DNA from: Acinetobacter sp. XH1741
GTDB lineage: Bacteria > Pseudomonadota > Gammaproteobacteria > Pseudomonadales > Moraxellaceae
Direction: 5' to 3'
Assembly (NCBI RefSeq): GCF_041021895.1
Contig: NZ_CP157428.1
Location: 1,674,001-1,738,000, forward strand
DNA: 64,000 nt
Under the pieces are notes generated by a model that was not told where the DNA came from, ran no database searches, and saw nothing but the letters and a program-made list of their open reading frames with translations. The position numbers were made by a program, and so were the translations under genes. Numbering within the stretch: position 1 is the first letter of the stretch; each line of letters begins with the position of its first letter. Shown one piece after another: positions 42,920 to 51,892 of the stretch.

Positions 42920-44170
42920 TTATTTAAATTTCCATGTGTAATCAATGTTAATACGGGTTTCGTTTACAGGTTTAATGTTCGCTGTAGAGAGCATGTTGTT
43001 ATCATAAATGGCATAGCGCGCACGTAATCCTAGGTTTTTTAACCAGCCACTTTGAACGGTGTAACCTAAATCAAAGTCTGTTTCTCGCTCTTTTAGATTT
43101 GTGCCACCTAAGTTGGGTGCGTAAATATTGTGACCTGTGGTGTAACGGGTCATAAAACGTAAACCCGGCACATAATCTTTAAAGTCATATTCATAACGGA
43201 AGCTATAGGCTTTCTCTTTTGCGTTTAAAAATTCACCCGGCCATGTATCAATAAGTAGTCCAGTTTCACCTCCGGTCAAATACGGAAATGCGGTATCGCC
43301 ATGATGTTGGAAGGTGCCAAAAATAAATTTATGGTTTTGGTGTTTAAGTTCGAAATGCGCATGATAAAGATCATTATCGACTAAACCCGCTTTTGCTTGT
43401 CCGTCATCGCGGCTGCGATAGTAGCGTAATTGCGAACTCAGATTGGTCGTGTCATTAATTTTGTATTGATGTATGGCTCCAACCATGGTTTGGTCATAAA
43501 GATCATTAACATCCATGTAAAAAGCGGTGAGCTTAAGTGCAGGATTAAACTGATAATTCCCACCTAAATAATATAGACCGCTGGTCTCAGCACTTTTGTA
43601 TCGACCATTTACGCCTGAAATTTTAATTCTTTCATAGTTGGTCGAATCTCGTTGATTCACCTTATCGATATAAGCAGCTTGTAAGTCGAAGTCTTTAATA
43701 TCTTTACTGGTGAGTGAAATTCCTCGATAAGTTTGTGGGAGCAAACGAGCAGGTGAAGCCACTAAAACAGGATTCATTGGCATGAGCGTACCTATACGTA
43801 ACTCGGTCTGGCTCATTTTTGCTTTTGCTGTGACACCAATTTCACCGTATGAGTCAGCAGGCTCGTTAGTGCGCGTATCTCTAGGTAAGTTTCCTGTACC
43901 TGCGTATTTGGCGCTGGCATCCAGTTTAAAACCTGCTGTTGCCAATACATCTAGCCCAAAACCAACAGTTCCTTCGGTATAGCCTGAGTTAGCTTTGAGA
44001 ATAAACCCTTGTGTCCAGTCCCGCGCTGCCGGATAAGCCGATGGGACTTGATAGTCTCGGTCAAAGTAGAAATTCCGTGTGGTGAGTTCTACTGAACTGT
44101 TATCAATAAAACTGCCCGCCCAAACCGAGCCTGAGAGCATAAGGGTAGAGTACATCCATAATTTCGACAT
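42920..44170 (-). CDS. hcaE: OprD-family outer-membrane porin (HcaE)
   Basis: 416 residues from the ATG at 44170, with AGGAAG upstream and a signal peptide ending GSVWAGS. The mature protein starts FIDNSSVELTTRNFYFDRDY, the typical OprD/BenP start, with LPQTYRGISL and a C-terminal strand ending in an aromatic-rich TWKFK. It should form a specific channel for the aromatic acids degraded by the operon. It is clearly paralogous to the porin at 56560. Confidence 0.9.
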   Translation of the reverse strand: MSKLWMYSTLMLSGSVWAGSFIDNSSVELTTRNFYFDRDYQVPSAYPAARDWTQGFILKANSGYTEGTVGFGLDVLATAGFKLDASAKYAGTGNLPRDTRTNEPADSYGEIGVTAKAKMSQTELRIGTLMPMNPVLVASPARLLPQTYRGISLTSKDIKDFDLQAAYIDKVNQRDSTNYERIKISGVNGRYKSAETSGLYYLGGNYQFNPALKLTAFYMDVNDLYDQTMVGAIHQYKINDTTNLSSQLRYYRSRDDGQAKAGLVDNDLYHAHFELKHQNHKFIFGTFQHHGDTAFPYLTGGETGLLIDTWPGEFLNAKEKAYSFRYEYDFKDYVPGLRFMTRYTTGHNIYAPNLGGTNLKERETDFDLGYTVQSGWLKNLGLRARYAIYDNNMLSTANIKPVNETRINIDYTWKFK

Positions 44171-44206
44171 TGCATTTCTTCCTGAAATATCATTTTTTGT
44201 TTTCAC

Positions 44207-44233
44207 CAAGGCATGGTTGTTCTGCCTGCCTTG
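44207..44233 (-). other. Intercistronic hairpin hcaD-hcaE
   Basis: CAAGGCA (44207-44213) pairs with TGCCTTG (44227-44233). There is no T tract, so it is more likely an mRNA stability or processing element than a terminator. Confidence 0.4.
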
Positions 44234-44251
44234 TCTGGTTTTTAAATCGAA

Positions 44252-45391
44252 TTATTTTCCGAGTAGTTCTCGGGCAACGATTTCTTTCATAATTTCATTG
44301 GTTCCCCCATAAATTTTTTGTACCCGCGCATCCACAAAAAAGCGCGAAATCGGGTATTCCTGCATGTAGCCATAGCCACCAAAAAGCTGAAGTAATTGAT
44401 CAATCACTTCGCATTGCACATCGGTAATAAAGCATTTCAAAGCTGCCACTTGAGTGACACTTAACTGGTGGTTTTGATACAGCGCTGCACATTGTTCTAC
44501 AAAAGCTTGTGCGGCTTTTGCTTTGATTTGCGCGTTTGCGAGTACAAAGCGCGTATTTTGCATTTGACTTAAAGGTTGTCCGAAAGCTTTACGCTCCAGT
44601 ACATAGACTTTGGTGATTTCGATAGCGCCTAAAATTGACCCCAAAGCCATCATGGAAATACTCAAACGTTCACGCGGTAACTCTTGCATTAAATAAGCAA
44701 AACCTTGTCCTTCTTCACCCAAACGCTGAGTTGCAGGCAAACAAACATCATCAAAAAATAGTTCGGCTGTATCTTGGGCATGCAATCCAATTTTTTGCAA
44801 AGACCGACCTTTTTTAACGCCATCTAACGCAGCATCGACTAATAAAATTGATATGCCTTTTGCTTTGGCTTGTGGATCTGTTTTTGCAACTAGAACGATC
44901 AGATCGGCATGTAAACCATTTGAAATAAAAGTTTTTGAACCATTCACACGGTAATGGTCATTTTCCAAAATGGCTTGAGTACGTATAGCCTGTAAGTCTG
45001 AACCAGCATTGGCTTCGGTCATGGCTATTGCAGTGACGACTTCACCTGTCACCATTTTGGGTAGCCAATAACGTTTTTGCTCTTCGGATCCAATATTTTG
45101 CAGATAAGGAGAGACCAACTCATTTTGCCCGCCAATAGCAACTGCTAAAGATGCAAAACCAGCTTGAGCAGTTTCTTGAACCAGCATGAGGGAGTAATGA
45201 ACAGGAGCGCCGTAACCACCATATTCCTCGGGCACATCGACGCACAGAAAGCCATTTTCCCCAAGGCGAAGCCATATATCACGTGGAATCAGGCCATCGT
45301 GTTCCCATTGTTCATAATACGGAGCAACCTGTTCTTTTAAGAACCTGCGATAGCTGTCCCGAAAGAGTTCAAATTCTGTATCGTGTGGCAT
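44252..45391 (-). CDS. hcaD: Acyl-CoA dehydrogenase (HcaD)
   Basis: 379 residues from the ATG at 45391 (AGG upstream), normal length for FAD-dependent acyl-CoA dehydrogenases. Family blocks are AIAMTEANAGSDLQAIRTQA, YRVNGSKTFISNG, and the C-terminal QLFGGYGYMQEYPISRFF with YGGTNEIMKEIVAREL. In the hca pathway it is thought to introduce the side-chain double bond in saturated phenylpropanoids such as dihydrocaffeoyl- or hydrocoumaroyl-CoA, feeding them to HcaA. Confidence 0.9.
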   Translation of the reverse strand: MPHDTEFELFRDSYRRFLKEQVAPYYEQWEHDGLIPRDIWLRLGENGFLCVDVPEEYGGYGAPVHYSLMLVQETAQAGFASLAVAIGGQNELVSPYLQNIGSEEQKRYWLPKMVTGEVVTAIAMTEANAGSDLQAIRTQAILENDHYRVNGSKTFISNGLHADLIVLVAKTDPQAKAKGISILLVDAALDGVKKGRSLQKIGLHAQDTAELFFDDVCLPATQRLGEEGQGFAYLMQELPRERLSISMMALGSILGAIEITKVYVLERKAFGQPLSQMQNTRFVLANAQIKAKAAQAFVEQCAALYQNHQLSVTQVAALKCFITDVQCEVIDQLLQLFGGYGYMQEYPISRFFVDARVQKIYGGTNEIMKEIVARELLGK

Positions 45392-45424
45392 GTTGAACCT
45401 TTTTTTGGCAAACGTGAGGCTAAG

Positions 45425-45444
45425 GCCCAAACCGAAGTTTGAGC
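45425..45444 (-). other. UUCG-capped intercistronic hairpin hcaC-hcaD
   Basis: On the transcript, GCTCAAAC and GTTTGGGC pair (with one G-U) around a TTCG tetraloop. This is an unusually stable loop class, without a T run. Confidence 0.5.
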
Positions 45445-45465
45445 TTCCTTTTTTATTTCAATTGC

Positions 45466-47343
45466 TTATTGTTTTAAGGTGGGCACCCGAATAATCAGCG
45501 GGTTATCAGTTTGCTTTTGATAAAGTTCATCAATTAAAGCAGCACGACGCTTGGTAATATTGCTTTGATTGAGGTTGCCTTTATCGGTCACTTCACCTGC
45601 ATCGAGTTGAGGCGGCTCGGTCATTAAATAAAGCATTGAGACAGTATTTGAGCTACCAGTCGCATCTTTATTAAAAGTTGTTAAAAATTGGCGGAACCAT
45701 TGTTGGATTTTAGGGTGTTGTAATATCTCTGTTGCAGAATGCTCACCTAGTTTAAGGTTTGCATATTGAGCACAGGCTTCTAATTTTGGAAAAATTAGAA
45801 AACCAACAGCATTTAGGTTTGAACCGGTAATACAAACATCTTGAACCAGTAAGTTACCTTGAATGAGCACTTTGTTGCGTAGTGTGCCGACATTTACAAA
45901 AGTACCCGTATTGAGTTTAAAGTCTTCGGCAATTCGTCCGTCGTACATCAGGCCTTTAGTTGGATCATTGATATCGACTAAACGAACAGCATCGCCTGTA
46001 TGGAAAAAGCCTTCATCATCAAACACAGTGCTTTGTTGGTCTGCCTTTAAGCGCCAATAGCCTTTCATGACATGTTTGCCACGAACGCAAAACTCAAGTT
46101 TGTCGCCACATGGAACCAGCTTAATTTCGCACCCCGGAGCAGGGTAGCCAATAAAGCCAGCCATCACGCGTGGGCCAGTTGTAAAAGCGCAAGATGGTGC
46201 AGTTTCAGTCATGCCTAATCCGCTCATGATGCGGATTTTTTCTCCGCAATGTTGCTGAGCAATTTTATCGAGTCTGTTCCAGCCCGCTTCTGAAAGTGCA
46301 GCACCTGCAAAGAATAAAATTTTAACTTTGGCAAAAAAGCGGTCTCTTAATTCTTCATCTTTTTCTAAAGCTTCGGTGAGTTCTTCCCAACCTTTTGGCA
46401 CATTTAAATAAACGGTTGGGGAAATTTCTTTGAGGTTACGAATGGTTTCTTCAAATTTTCCTGCAACGGGTTTGCCATCATCAATGTAAATGGTACCGCC
46501 GTTGTAGAGTGCAATACCGACATTGTGACTACCCCCAAATGTGTGGTGCCAAGACAGCCAATCGAGTAGGACAGGCGGCGTTTCTTCAAACTCAGGGAAA
46601 GTTTGTAATAACATTTGCTGATTAACACACAACATTAAATGCGTGGTTGGTACAGCTTTAGGAAGTTTGGTTGAGCCTGATGTAAATAAGAATTTGGCAA
46701 TCTGGTTTTCATCAAGGGTGTGATAAAACTCCTGAACATTGGAAACAGGCGTATCTAATAGCGATTGAAACGACGTGCAGATCTGATCGCCAACAATCCC
46801 TTTATTGGTCACCACTTCAATGTCAGGTGTAATACATGCTTGAATAGCCTTGGCAAAAGCTTGACCATCGCTCGCATAAACCATGCCTGGGGTGAGCACT
46901 TCAAACACGTGTTTGAGTTTGCCAAAGTCTTGAGAAATCAGAGAATAGGCGGGGGAAATAGCGGAGAATGGCACACCTGCCAGCATGGCAGCCATAGACA
47001 GTGTTAAATGTTCAAGATCATTACCACTTAAAATGACCAGAGGTCTTTCTTGACTTAAGTTACGTTCATGTAAAGCTTGAGCAATGTGCCATGCACGCTG
47101 TAGAACTTCTGCATAACTCAGTTTGACCCATTCACCTTGAGCATTGCGTTTTGCTGCAAAAATATGGTCTGGTTTAGTTTGTGCAAAATGAATTAACCGA
47201 TCTGTCAGTTTTTGTGGATACGGTTTTAATTGCTCTTTTGGGCTGATATAGAGCGTGTCATCTTTATGGTGATAATGAATATCATGTTGCCCTAATTTTA
47301 CGAACCGTTCGCGGTCTTGTGATTGAGTGGCATTCATTTGCAT
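45466..47343 (-). CDS. hcaC: Hydroxycinnamoyl-CoA (feruloyl-CoA) ligase (HcaC)
   Basis: 625 residues from the ATG at 47343, with GGAG eight bases upstream. ANL superfamily: the P-loop-like FLFTSGSTKLPKAVPTTHLM (about 220-240), LDWLSWHHTFGG, MSGLGMTETAPSCAF and the adenylate motif GFFHTGDAVRL. This family of feruloyl-CoA synthases activates caffeate, p-coumarate and ferulate with ATP and CoA. The product thioester is both the substrate of HcaA and, in ADP1, the ligand that relieves HcaR repression. Confidence 0.92.
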   Translation of the reverse strand: MQMNATQSQDRERFVKLGQHDIHYHHKDDTLYISPKEQLKPYPQKLTDRLIHFAQTKPDHIFAAKRNAQGEWVKLSYAEVLQRAWHIAQALHERNLSQERPLVILSGNDLEHLTLSMAAMLAGVPFSAISPAYSLISQDFGKLKHVFEVLTPGMVYASDGQAFAKAIQACITPDIEVVTNKGIVGDQICTSFQSLLDTPVSNVQEFYHTLDENQIAKFLFTSGSTKLPKAVPTTHLMLCVNQQMLLQTFPEFEETPPVLLDWLSWHHTFGGSHNVGIALYNGGTIYIDDGKPVAGKFEETIRNLKEISPTVYLNVPKGWEELTEALEKDEELRDRFFAKVKILFFAGAALSEAGWNRLDKIAQQHCGEKIRIMSGLGMTETAPSCAFTTGPRVMAGFIGYPAPGCEIKLVPCGDKLEFCVRGKHVMKGYWRLKADQQSTVFDDEGFFHTGDAVRLVDINDPTKGLMYDGRIAEDFKLNTGTFVNVGTLRNKVLIQGNLLVQDVCITGSNLNAVGFLIFPKLEACAQYANLKLGEHSATEILQHPKIQQWFRQFLTTFNKDATGSSNTVSMLYLMTEPPQLDAGEVTDKGNLNQSNITKRRAALIDELYQKQTDNPLIIRVPTLKQ

Positions 47344-47359
47344 TTCTTTCACTCCATGG

Positions 47360-47379
47360 AAAGCGCATCACTGCGCTTT
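47360..47379 (-). other. Intercistronic hairpin hcaB-hcaC
   Basis: AAAGCGC (47360-47366) pairs with GCGCTTT (47373-47379) around a six-base loop, just upstream of the hcaC ribosome site. Confidence 0.45.
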
Positions 47380-47433
47380 ATTTTTTGCATCATGCAATTT
47401 TTATTTAATATGTTGTTGTCCGCATTAGCCTGA

Positions 47434-48885
47434 CTAAATCGGGTAATGACGTGATTGGGTTTGAATGGTAATCCAGCGTAGTTCGGTAAATTCGGCAACA
47501 GAGACTTTACTACCAAAACGTCCGTAACCACTCGATTTTGTTCCGCCAAATGGCATTTGAGCTTCGTCATGTACAGTTGCGCCGTTAATGTGACAAATAC
47601 CCGAATCAATCTGGTGAGCGACTTCTAATGCCTGTGAAATATTTTGGCTAAACACTGCTGAAGAAAGACCGAACTCGCTATCATTTGCCAGTGCTATGCC
47701 TTCTTCAATGCTTGAAAAACGTTGAACTGTGCATACAGGCCCAAACGATTCTTCGCGGTAAAGCAGCATGTCAGGTTTAATATTAAGTACCAGCGTCGGT
47801 TGCATGCTGGTGTCTTCAATATGAATGCCTAAAGGTAAGTCAGCACCTTTGTTTTGAGCATCTTCAAGCAAATGCTGAATACGGTTTGCAGCGCGGCGAC
47901 TTTCTAAAACACCGAGTACATTGTCTTTTGAAGTTGGATTACCTGCCCGAATAGAGCGGGTTTTTTCAATCAGTTTTTCAATAAATTGGTCGGCAATATT
48001 GTCTTGAACTAAAACACGTTCGGTCGACATACAGATTTGACCCTGATTAAAGAATGCTCCAAAAGCAACTGCATTTACGGCTTCATTAATATCGGCCTCA
48101 TTTAAAACCACGACAGGGGCCTTACCACCCAATTCAAGTAAAACAGGTTTTAAATATTTGGCAGCAGTCTTGGCAATAATTTTTCCGACTTTGGTGGAAC
48201 CTGTAAAATTAATGCGCTTCACAGCTGGATGAGACACTAAGCGCTCCACGATTTGTGGGGCATCTTCGGCGGCATGTGTAATCACATTCACCACACCTTC
48301 ACCAAGACCTGCTTCATGTAGCACTTCACCAATAAGACGATGCGTTGCTGGGCAGGCTTCCGATGCTTTTAACACTACCGTGTTACCACAAGCCAAAGGC
48401 ATAGCAAGCGCACGTGTTGCCAAAATGACAGGCGCATTCCAAGGTGCAATGCCAACAATCACACCGCAAGGAACTCGCACACCCATTGCAAGATTGCCCG
48501 GCACATCTGACGGAATCAGGCTTCCGTCAATTTGTGTAGTCATGGCTGCTGCTTCACGTAACATGTTGGCAGCAAGCTGAACGTTAAACCCATACCATGT
48601 TGCAGTTGAACCTGTTTCTTGCATTCCGGTTTGAATGAATTGCTCGGTCTTTTGGTCCATTAAATCGGCTGCTTTTAATAAGCGTAAACGGCGTTCGGTA
48701 GGTGAGAGCTTCGACCATACTTTAAAAGCTTGTTGTGCCGAATCGATTGCACGATCAACATCGTCCAAGGTGGCAGCAGCAGCTTTTGTTGCCACTGATC
48801 CATCAATGGGGCTAATACGCTCAAAAGTTGCCTGATTTGATGCATCAACAGATTGACCGTGAATAAGTAACTGTACATTTTGCAT
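47434..48885 (-). CDS. hcaB: Hydroxybenzaldehyde/vanillin dehydrogenase (HcaB)
   Basis: 483 residues; AAGGAC precedes the ATG. Aldehyde dehydrogenase features are Asn in IAPWNAPVILATRALA, Glu in LLELGGKAPVVVL and the catalytic Cys in FNQGQICMSTERV. The sequence fits vanillin/salicylaldehyde dehydrogenases. It oxidises the aldehydes released by HcaA (vanillin, protocatechualdehyde, 4-hydroxybenzaldehyde) to the acids. Vanillate is then handled by the VanAB proteins encoded downstream, which links the two clusters. Confidence 0.92.
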   Translation of the reverse strand: MQNVQLLIHGQSVDASNQATFERISPIDGSVATKAAAATLDDVDRAIDSAQQAFKVWSKLSPTERRLRLLKAADLMDQKTEQFIQTGMQETGSTATWYGFNVQLAANMLREAAAMTTQIDGSLIPSDVPGNLAMGVRVPCGVIVGIAPWNAPVILATRALAMPLACGNTVVLKASEACPATHRLIGEVLHEAGLGEGVVNVITHAAEDAPQIVERLVSHPAVKRINFTGSTKVGKIIAKTAAKYLKPVLLELGGKAPVVVLNEADINEAVNAVAFGAFFNQGQICMSTERVLVQDNIADQFIEKLIEKTRSIRAGNPTSKDNVLGVLESRRAANRIQHLLEDAQNKGADLPLGIHIEDTSMQPTLVLNIKPDMLLYREESFGPVCTVQRFSSIEEGIALANDSEFGLSSAVFSQNISQALEVAHQIDSGICHINGATVHDEAQMPFGGTKSSGYGRFGSKVSVAEFTELRWITIQTQSRHYPI

Positions 48886-48922
48886 GGGTTGTGTCCTTAC
48901 ATTGCCATTAAAGAATCAAAAG

Positions 48923-49756
48923 TTAACCAGTACGTTTATAGCTCTGTAAACCTGGTTTAATTGATTTTTCATCTAAAAATTGTTTCAAACCTTCTTGGCG
49001 ACCATTTTCAGTATCGCGGTGGATACATTGATCGAGCTTGGCATATAAGTAGTCTTCGTTTTGGTCCCATGTCAGTTCGCGGCAGCGTTTAAAGCCATTT
49101 TTAGCGGTACGAAGGACGACTGGGTTTTTCTCAAGCAAGCAATTTGCTAGTTCGGTTACTTCTGCTTTAAGTTGTTCAAGGGGTACACTTTTATTCACAA
49201 GACCCATAGTTTCAGCTTCTTTACCGCTAAAGGTTTTACCCGTCATGATGTAGTACAAAGCTGCACGGTGACCTACGGTATCAGCCATTGCTTTACTTAC
49301 AAGGTTGCCCGGTGGAATACCCCAGTTAATTTCAGATAAACCAAAGGTTGCTTCATCTGCTGCAATTGCAAGATCACACGCCACTAAAGGTGAGAAACCG
49401 CCTCCGAAACACCAACCGTTGACCATTGCAATCGTTGGTTTTGAATACATGCGAAGAAGTTGCCACTGCCAACGGCATGAGTCACGGCGAATACGCTCTT
49501 GATAAATTTCAGGCTGAGTGTCGACTTCGCGGAAATATTCTTTCAAGTCCATGCCTGCTGTCCAAGAGTCACCTGCACCGGTCAACACTAACACACGTGC
49601 ATCTTGATCAAGTTCTATTGCTTCAAGCACATCGATCATTTCACGATTGAGTGTAGGACTCATGGCATTTTTCTTTTCTGGACGGTTTAGTGTAACCCAT
49701 GCAATTCCATTTTCAACTTTAACATCTACTGTTTCCCAGCGGTTTTCATAACTCAT
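48923..49756 (-). CDS. hcaA: Hydroxycinnamoyl-CoA hydratase/lyase (HcaA)
   Basis: 277 residues from the ATG at 49756; GGAG is seven bases upstream, while the ATG two codons earlier is too close to it. Crotonase family, with NRPEKKNAMSPTLNREMIDV, the oxyanion-hole residues in SWTAGMDLKEYFREVD and GWCFGGGFSPLVACDLAIAA, and the acid residue in LSEINWGIPPGNL. This matches the feruloyl-CoA hydratase/lyase (Ech) group, which adds water to the side chain and removes acetyl-CoA to give the aldehyde. It is the first gene of the hca operon; a repeated 16-bp site lies 47 bases upstream. Confidence 0.94.
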   Translation of the reverse strand: MSYENRWETVDVKVENGIAWVTLNRPEKKNAMSPTLNREMIDVLEAIELDQDARVLVLTGAGDSWTAGMDLKEYFREVDTQPEIYQERIRRDSCRWQWQLLRMYSKPTIAMVNGWCFGGGFSPLVACDLAIAADEATFGLSEINWGIPPGNLVSKAMADTVGHRAALYYIMTGKTFSGKEAETMGLVNKSVPLEQLKAEVTELANCLLEKNPVVLRTAKNGFKRCRELTWDQNEDYLYAKLDQCIHRDTENGRQEGLKQFLDEKSIKPGLQSYKRTG

Positions 49757-49802
49757 CTTCATACTCCTTGAATGATTTTTAGCTGTTCTGGGATTTAATT
49801 TA

Positions 49803-49818
49803 ATATCAGTTAAACTTA
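49803..49818. promoter_or_regulatory. Candidate HcaR operator, hcaA side
   Basis: ATATCAGTTAAACTTA; it is found again as its exact reverse complement at 49927-49942. The core AGTTAAACT is itself a near-palindrome, as expected for a MarR-type dimer. The known repression of hca genes by HcaR supports the assignment, but binding is inferred. Confidence 0.6.
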
Positions 49819-49926
49819 CATTCAAGTCTTTTTTATGAATTTTTATAATTATTTTTTAAATCATTGTATTTTATGCATTAATTAAATTAATAAATAATTT
49901 TATATAAAAATAAGTTGATTTTTTGA

Positions 49927-49942
49927 TAAGTTTAACTGATAT
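49927..49942. promoter_or_regulatory. Candidate HcaR operator, hcaK side
   Basis: TAAGTTTAACTGATAT, the exact reverse complement of 49803-49818, 69 bases upstream of hcaK. The pair faces the two divergent promoters. Confidence 0.6.
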
Positions 49943-50010
49943 TTTTGGGGTGTTTAAACAATAATACACAAAGGGCTAAATGGAACGACTAGTCAATAAG
50001 GGACAACACA

Positions 50011-51243
50011 ATGGAAAAAATATTAGGACAGTCCGCAAGGGCAAAAATCACGTTGCTACTGTGCTTTGCCATAGCAATTTTTGAGGGCTTTGATCTTCAA
50101 TCGATGGGGGTAGCCGCTCCACGAATGCGGGCAGAGTTTATGTTAGACAATGCCCAAATGGCGTGGGCATTTAGTGCTGCAATTTTGGGAACCTTGCCGG
50201 GTGCAATATTGGGCGGCAGATTTGCAGATATAGTTGGGCGTAAGAAAATTCTGATTTTTAGTATTTTACTTTTTGGAATTATGTCTTTATTAACCGCCTA
50301 TGCCGCCAACTTTAGTTTGTTGTTACTCATTCGTTTTTGTACTGGATTGGGAATGGGTGGTGCACTTCCAATGATGATTACACTTGCCTCTGAAGCTGTG
50401 CCTGACCAGCACAAGGGTAAAGCGGTAAGTGTTATGTATAGTGGTATTCCTTTCGGTGGCTTACTCACTTCCATCGTTGCTATGATGGTGGCGGGCGATG
50501 CAGAGTGGCGTCATATTTTCTATATTGGTGGGATTGCACCTATTTTACTCATTCCCCTGATTATGCGCTTTTTACCTGAGTCAACTGATTACCTGCAACG
50601 TAAAGTTCAAGCGCAAAAAACCACACCATTCTTTGAGGTTTTATTTGCCAAAGAACGCCGTATGTCGACTATTCAGCTTTGGGTGAGTTTTTTCTGCACG
50701 TTGGTGGTACTGTACTTCTTGTTGAACTGGTTGCCGTTACTGATGGGGGCGCAGGGTTTATCGAAACTACAAGCAAACTATGTACAGATGGGCTACAACA
50801 TTGGTGGAATTTTAGGCTCAATCTTAATGGGTGTATTGCTTGATAAATTACGCATGAGTTTTGTGATTAAGCTGATTTATCTCGGCATTTTATTTTCACT
50901 TTGTTGTTTAGCAATTTCTCCAACTGTGGCGTTACTTGCTCTTTCGGCAGTGGGTTGTGGTTTATTTATTGTGGGTGGACAATCGGCTTTGTATGGTCTG
51001 GCTGCCATGTACTATCCGACAGAAATGCGTGGAACTGGAGTGGGTTCAGCGGTTGCAATTGGGCGTATAGGTTCTTTTGCAGGGCCTTTACTGGCTGGTT
51101 TTTTACTTTCGCTCGGCCAAAGCTCGACCATTGTGATTGGTTCAAGCATTCCAGTGATCTTAATTGCAGCGATCTCTGCATTACTTCTTGTCAAAAAACC
51201 TAAACAGCCTGTACATTTAGTGCAAAGCTCGGGTGCTCGCTAA
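50011..51243 (+). CDS. hcaK: MFS aromatic-acid:proton symporter (HcaK)
   Basis: 410 residues with about twelve transmembrane helices. Family (AAHS) features are AIFEGFDLQSMGVAAPRMRA in helix 1 with its Asp, the loop motif GGRFADIVGRKKI, CTGLGMGGALPMMI, and GTGVGSAVAIGRIGSFAGP near helix 11. It takes up hydroxycinnamates. It is divergent from hcaA and 71 bases upstream of hcaR in the same direction. Confidence 0.92.
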   Translation: MEKILGQSARAKITLLLCFAIAIFEGFDLQSMGVAAPRMRAEFMLDNAQMAWAFSAAILGTLPGAILGGRFADIVGRKKILIFSILLFGIMSLLTAYAANFSLLLLIRFCTGLGMGGALPMMITLASEAVPDQHKGKAVSVMYSGIPFGGLLTSIVAMMVAGDAEWRHIFYIGGIAPILLIPLIMRFLPESTDYLQRKVQAQKTTPFFEVLFAKERRMSTIQLWVSFFCTLVVLYFLLNWLPLLMGAQGLSKLQANYVQMGYNIGGILGSILMGVLLDKLRMSFVIKLIYLGILFSLCCLAISPTVALLALSAVGCGLFIVGGQSALYGLAAMYYPTEMRGTGVGSAVAIGRIGSFAGPLLAGFLLSLGQSSTIVIGSSIPVILIAAISALLLVKKPKQPVHLVQSSGAR

Positions 51244-51313
51244 GTTTTAACGAAAGTATGGGGTTAGAACCTCATACTTTCACTACAGATTTTCTTATGA
51301 TGAATGAAAGGTT

Positions 51314-51769
51314 ATGGTAAGTTCGAATTTAGTTCAAAAAAAAGTAGAAGATGAGCCTAAGTTAAGTTACATGATTGCTCGTGTTGACCGAATTATTAGT
51401 AAACATTTAACAGAACATTTAAAAGAGCTTGAGATTACCTTGCCGCAATTTACTGCGCTTTCTGTTTTAGCTTCAAAAAGTAATTTATCTAATGCCAAGC
51501 TTGCTGAGCGCTCTTTTATTAAGCCGCAATCTGCCAACAAAATTTTGCAAGATTTGCTGGTGAATGGTTGGATTGAGAAAAAACCAGACCCAACCCATGG
51601 CCGCCGTATTTTAATTACACTGACCGACAGTGGTATTGATAAGCTGAATAAATGCAATGAAGTGGTTTTAAAAATTGAAGAGAAAATGCTTGAAGGCATT
51701 GATATTAACTTGGCTTATTTAATCCGTAATAACCTCGATATTATGGTGAATAATCTGAAAGGTCTTTAA
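51314..51769 (+). CDS. hcaR: MarR-family repressor of hydroxycinnamate genes (HcaR)
   Basis: 151 residues. The winged helix spans about 25-125, with LEITLPQFTALSVLASKSNL, the recognition helix region LAERSFIKPQSANKILQDL and the wing RRILITLTDSG. In ADP1 HcaR represses the hca operon and hydroxycinnamoyl-CoA thioesters release it. Location beside hcaK and the paired operators upstream agree with that. Confidence 0.9.
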   Translation: MVSSNLVQKKVEDEPKLSYMIARVDRIISKHLTEHLKELEITLPQFTALSVLASKSNLSNAKLAERSFIKPQSANKILQDLLVNGWIEKKPDPTHGRRILITLTDSGIDKLNKCNEVVLKIEEKMLEGIDINLAYLIRNNLDIMVNNLKGL

Positions 51770-51843
51770 GCGAACATTGTTGGCAATTTAATTTTTTAAA
51801 GCCTACAGTCCTGCTTAAGCACTGATTCACACAGAAAATTTAT

Positions 51844-51860
51844 TTCATTTTACAAATGAA
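51844..51860. promoter_or_regulatory. Palindrome upstream of vanR
   Basis: TTCATTT (51844-51850) and AAATGAA (51854-51860) form a 7-bp inverted repeat with three-base spacing, 33 bases before the first vanR start. It is unlike the GGATCC-type VanR sites. It could be an operator of another protein or chance in AT-rich DNA. Confidence 0.3.
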
Positions 51861-51892
51861 CTTGCTAGCATCGAAGTGACGTTTTTGGTGAT

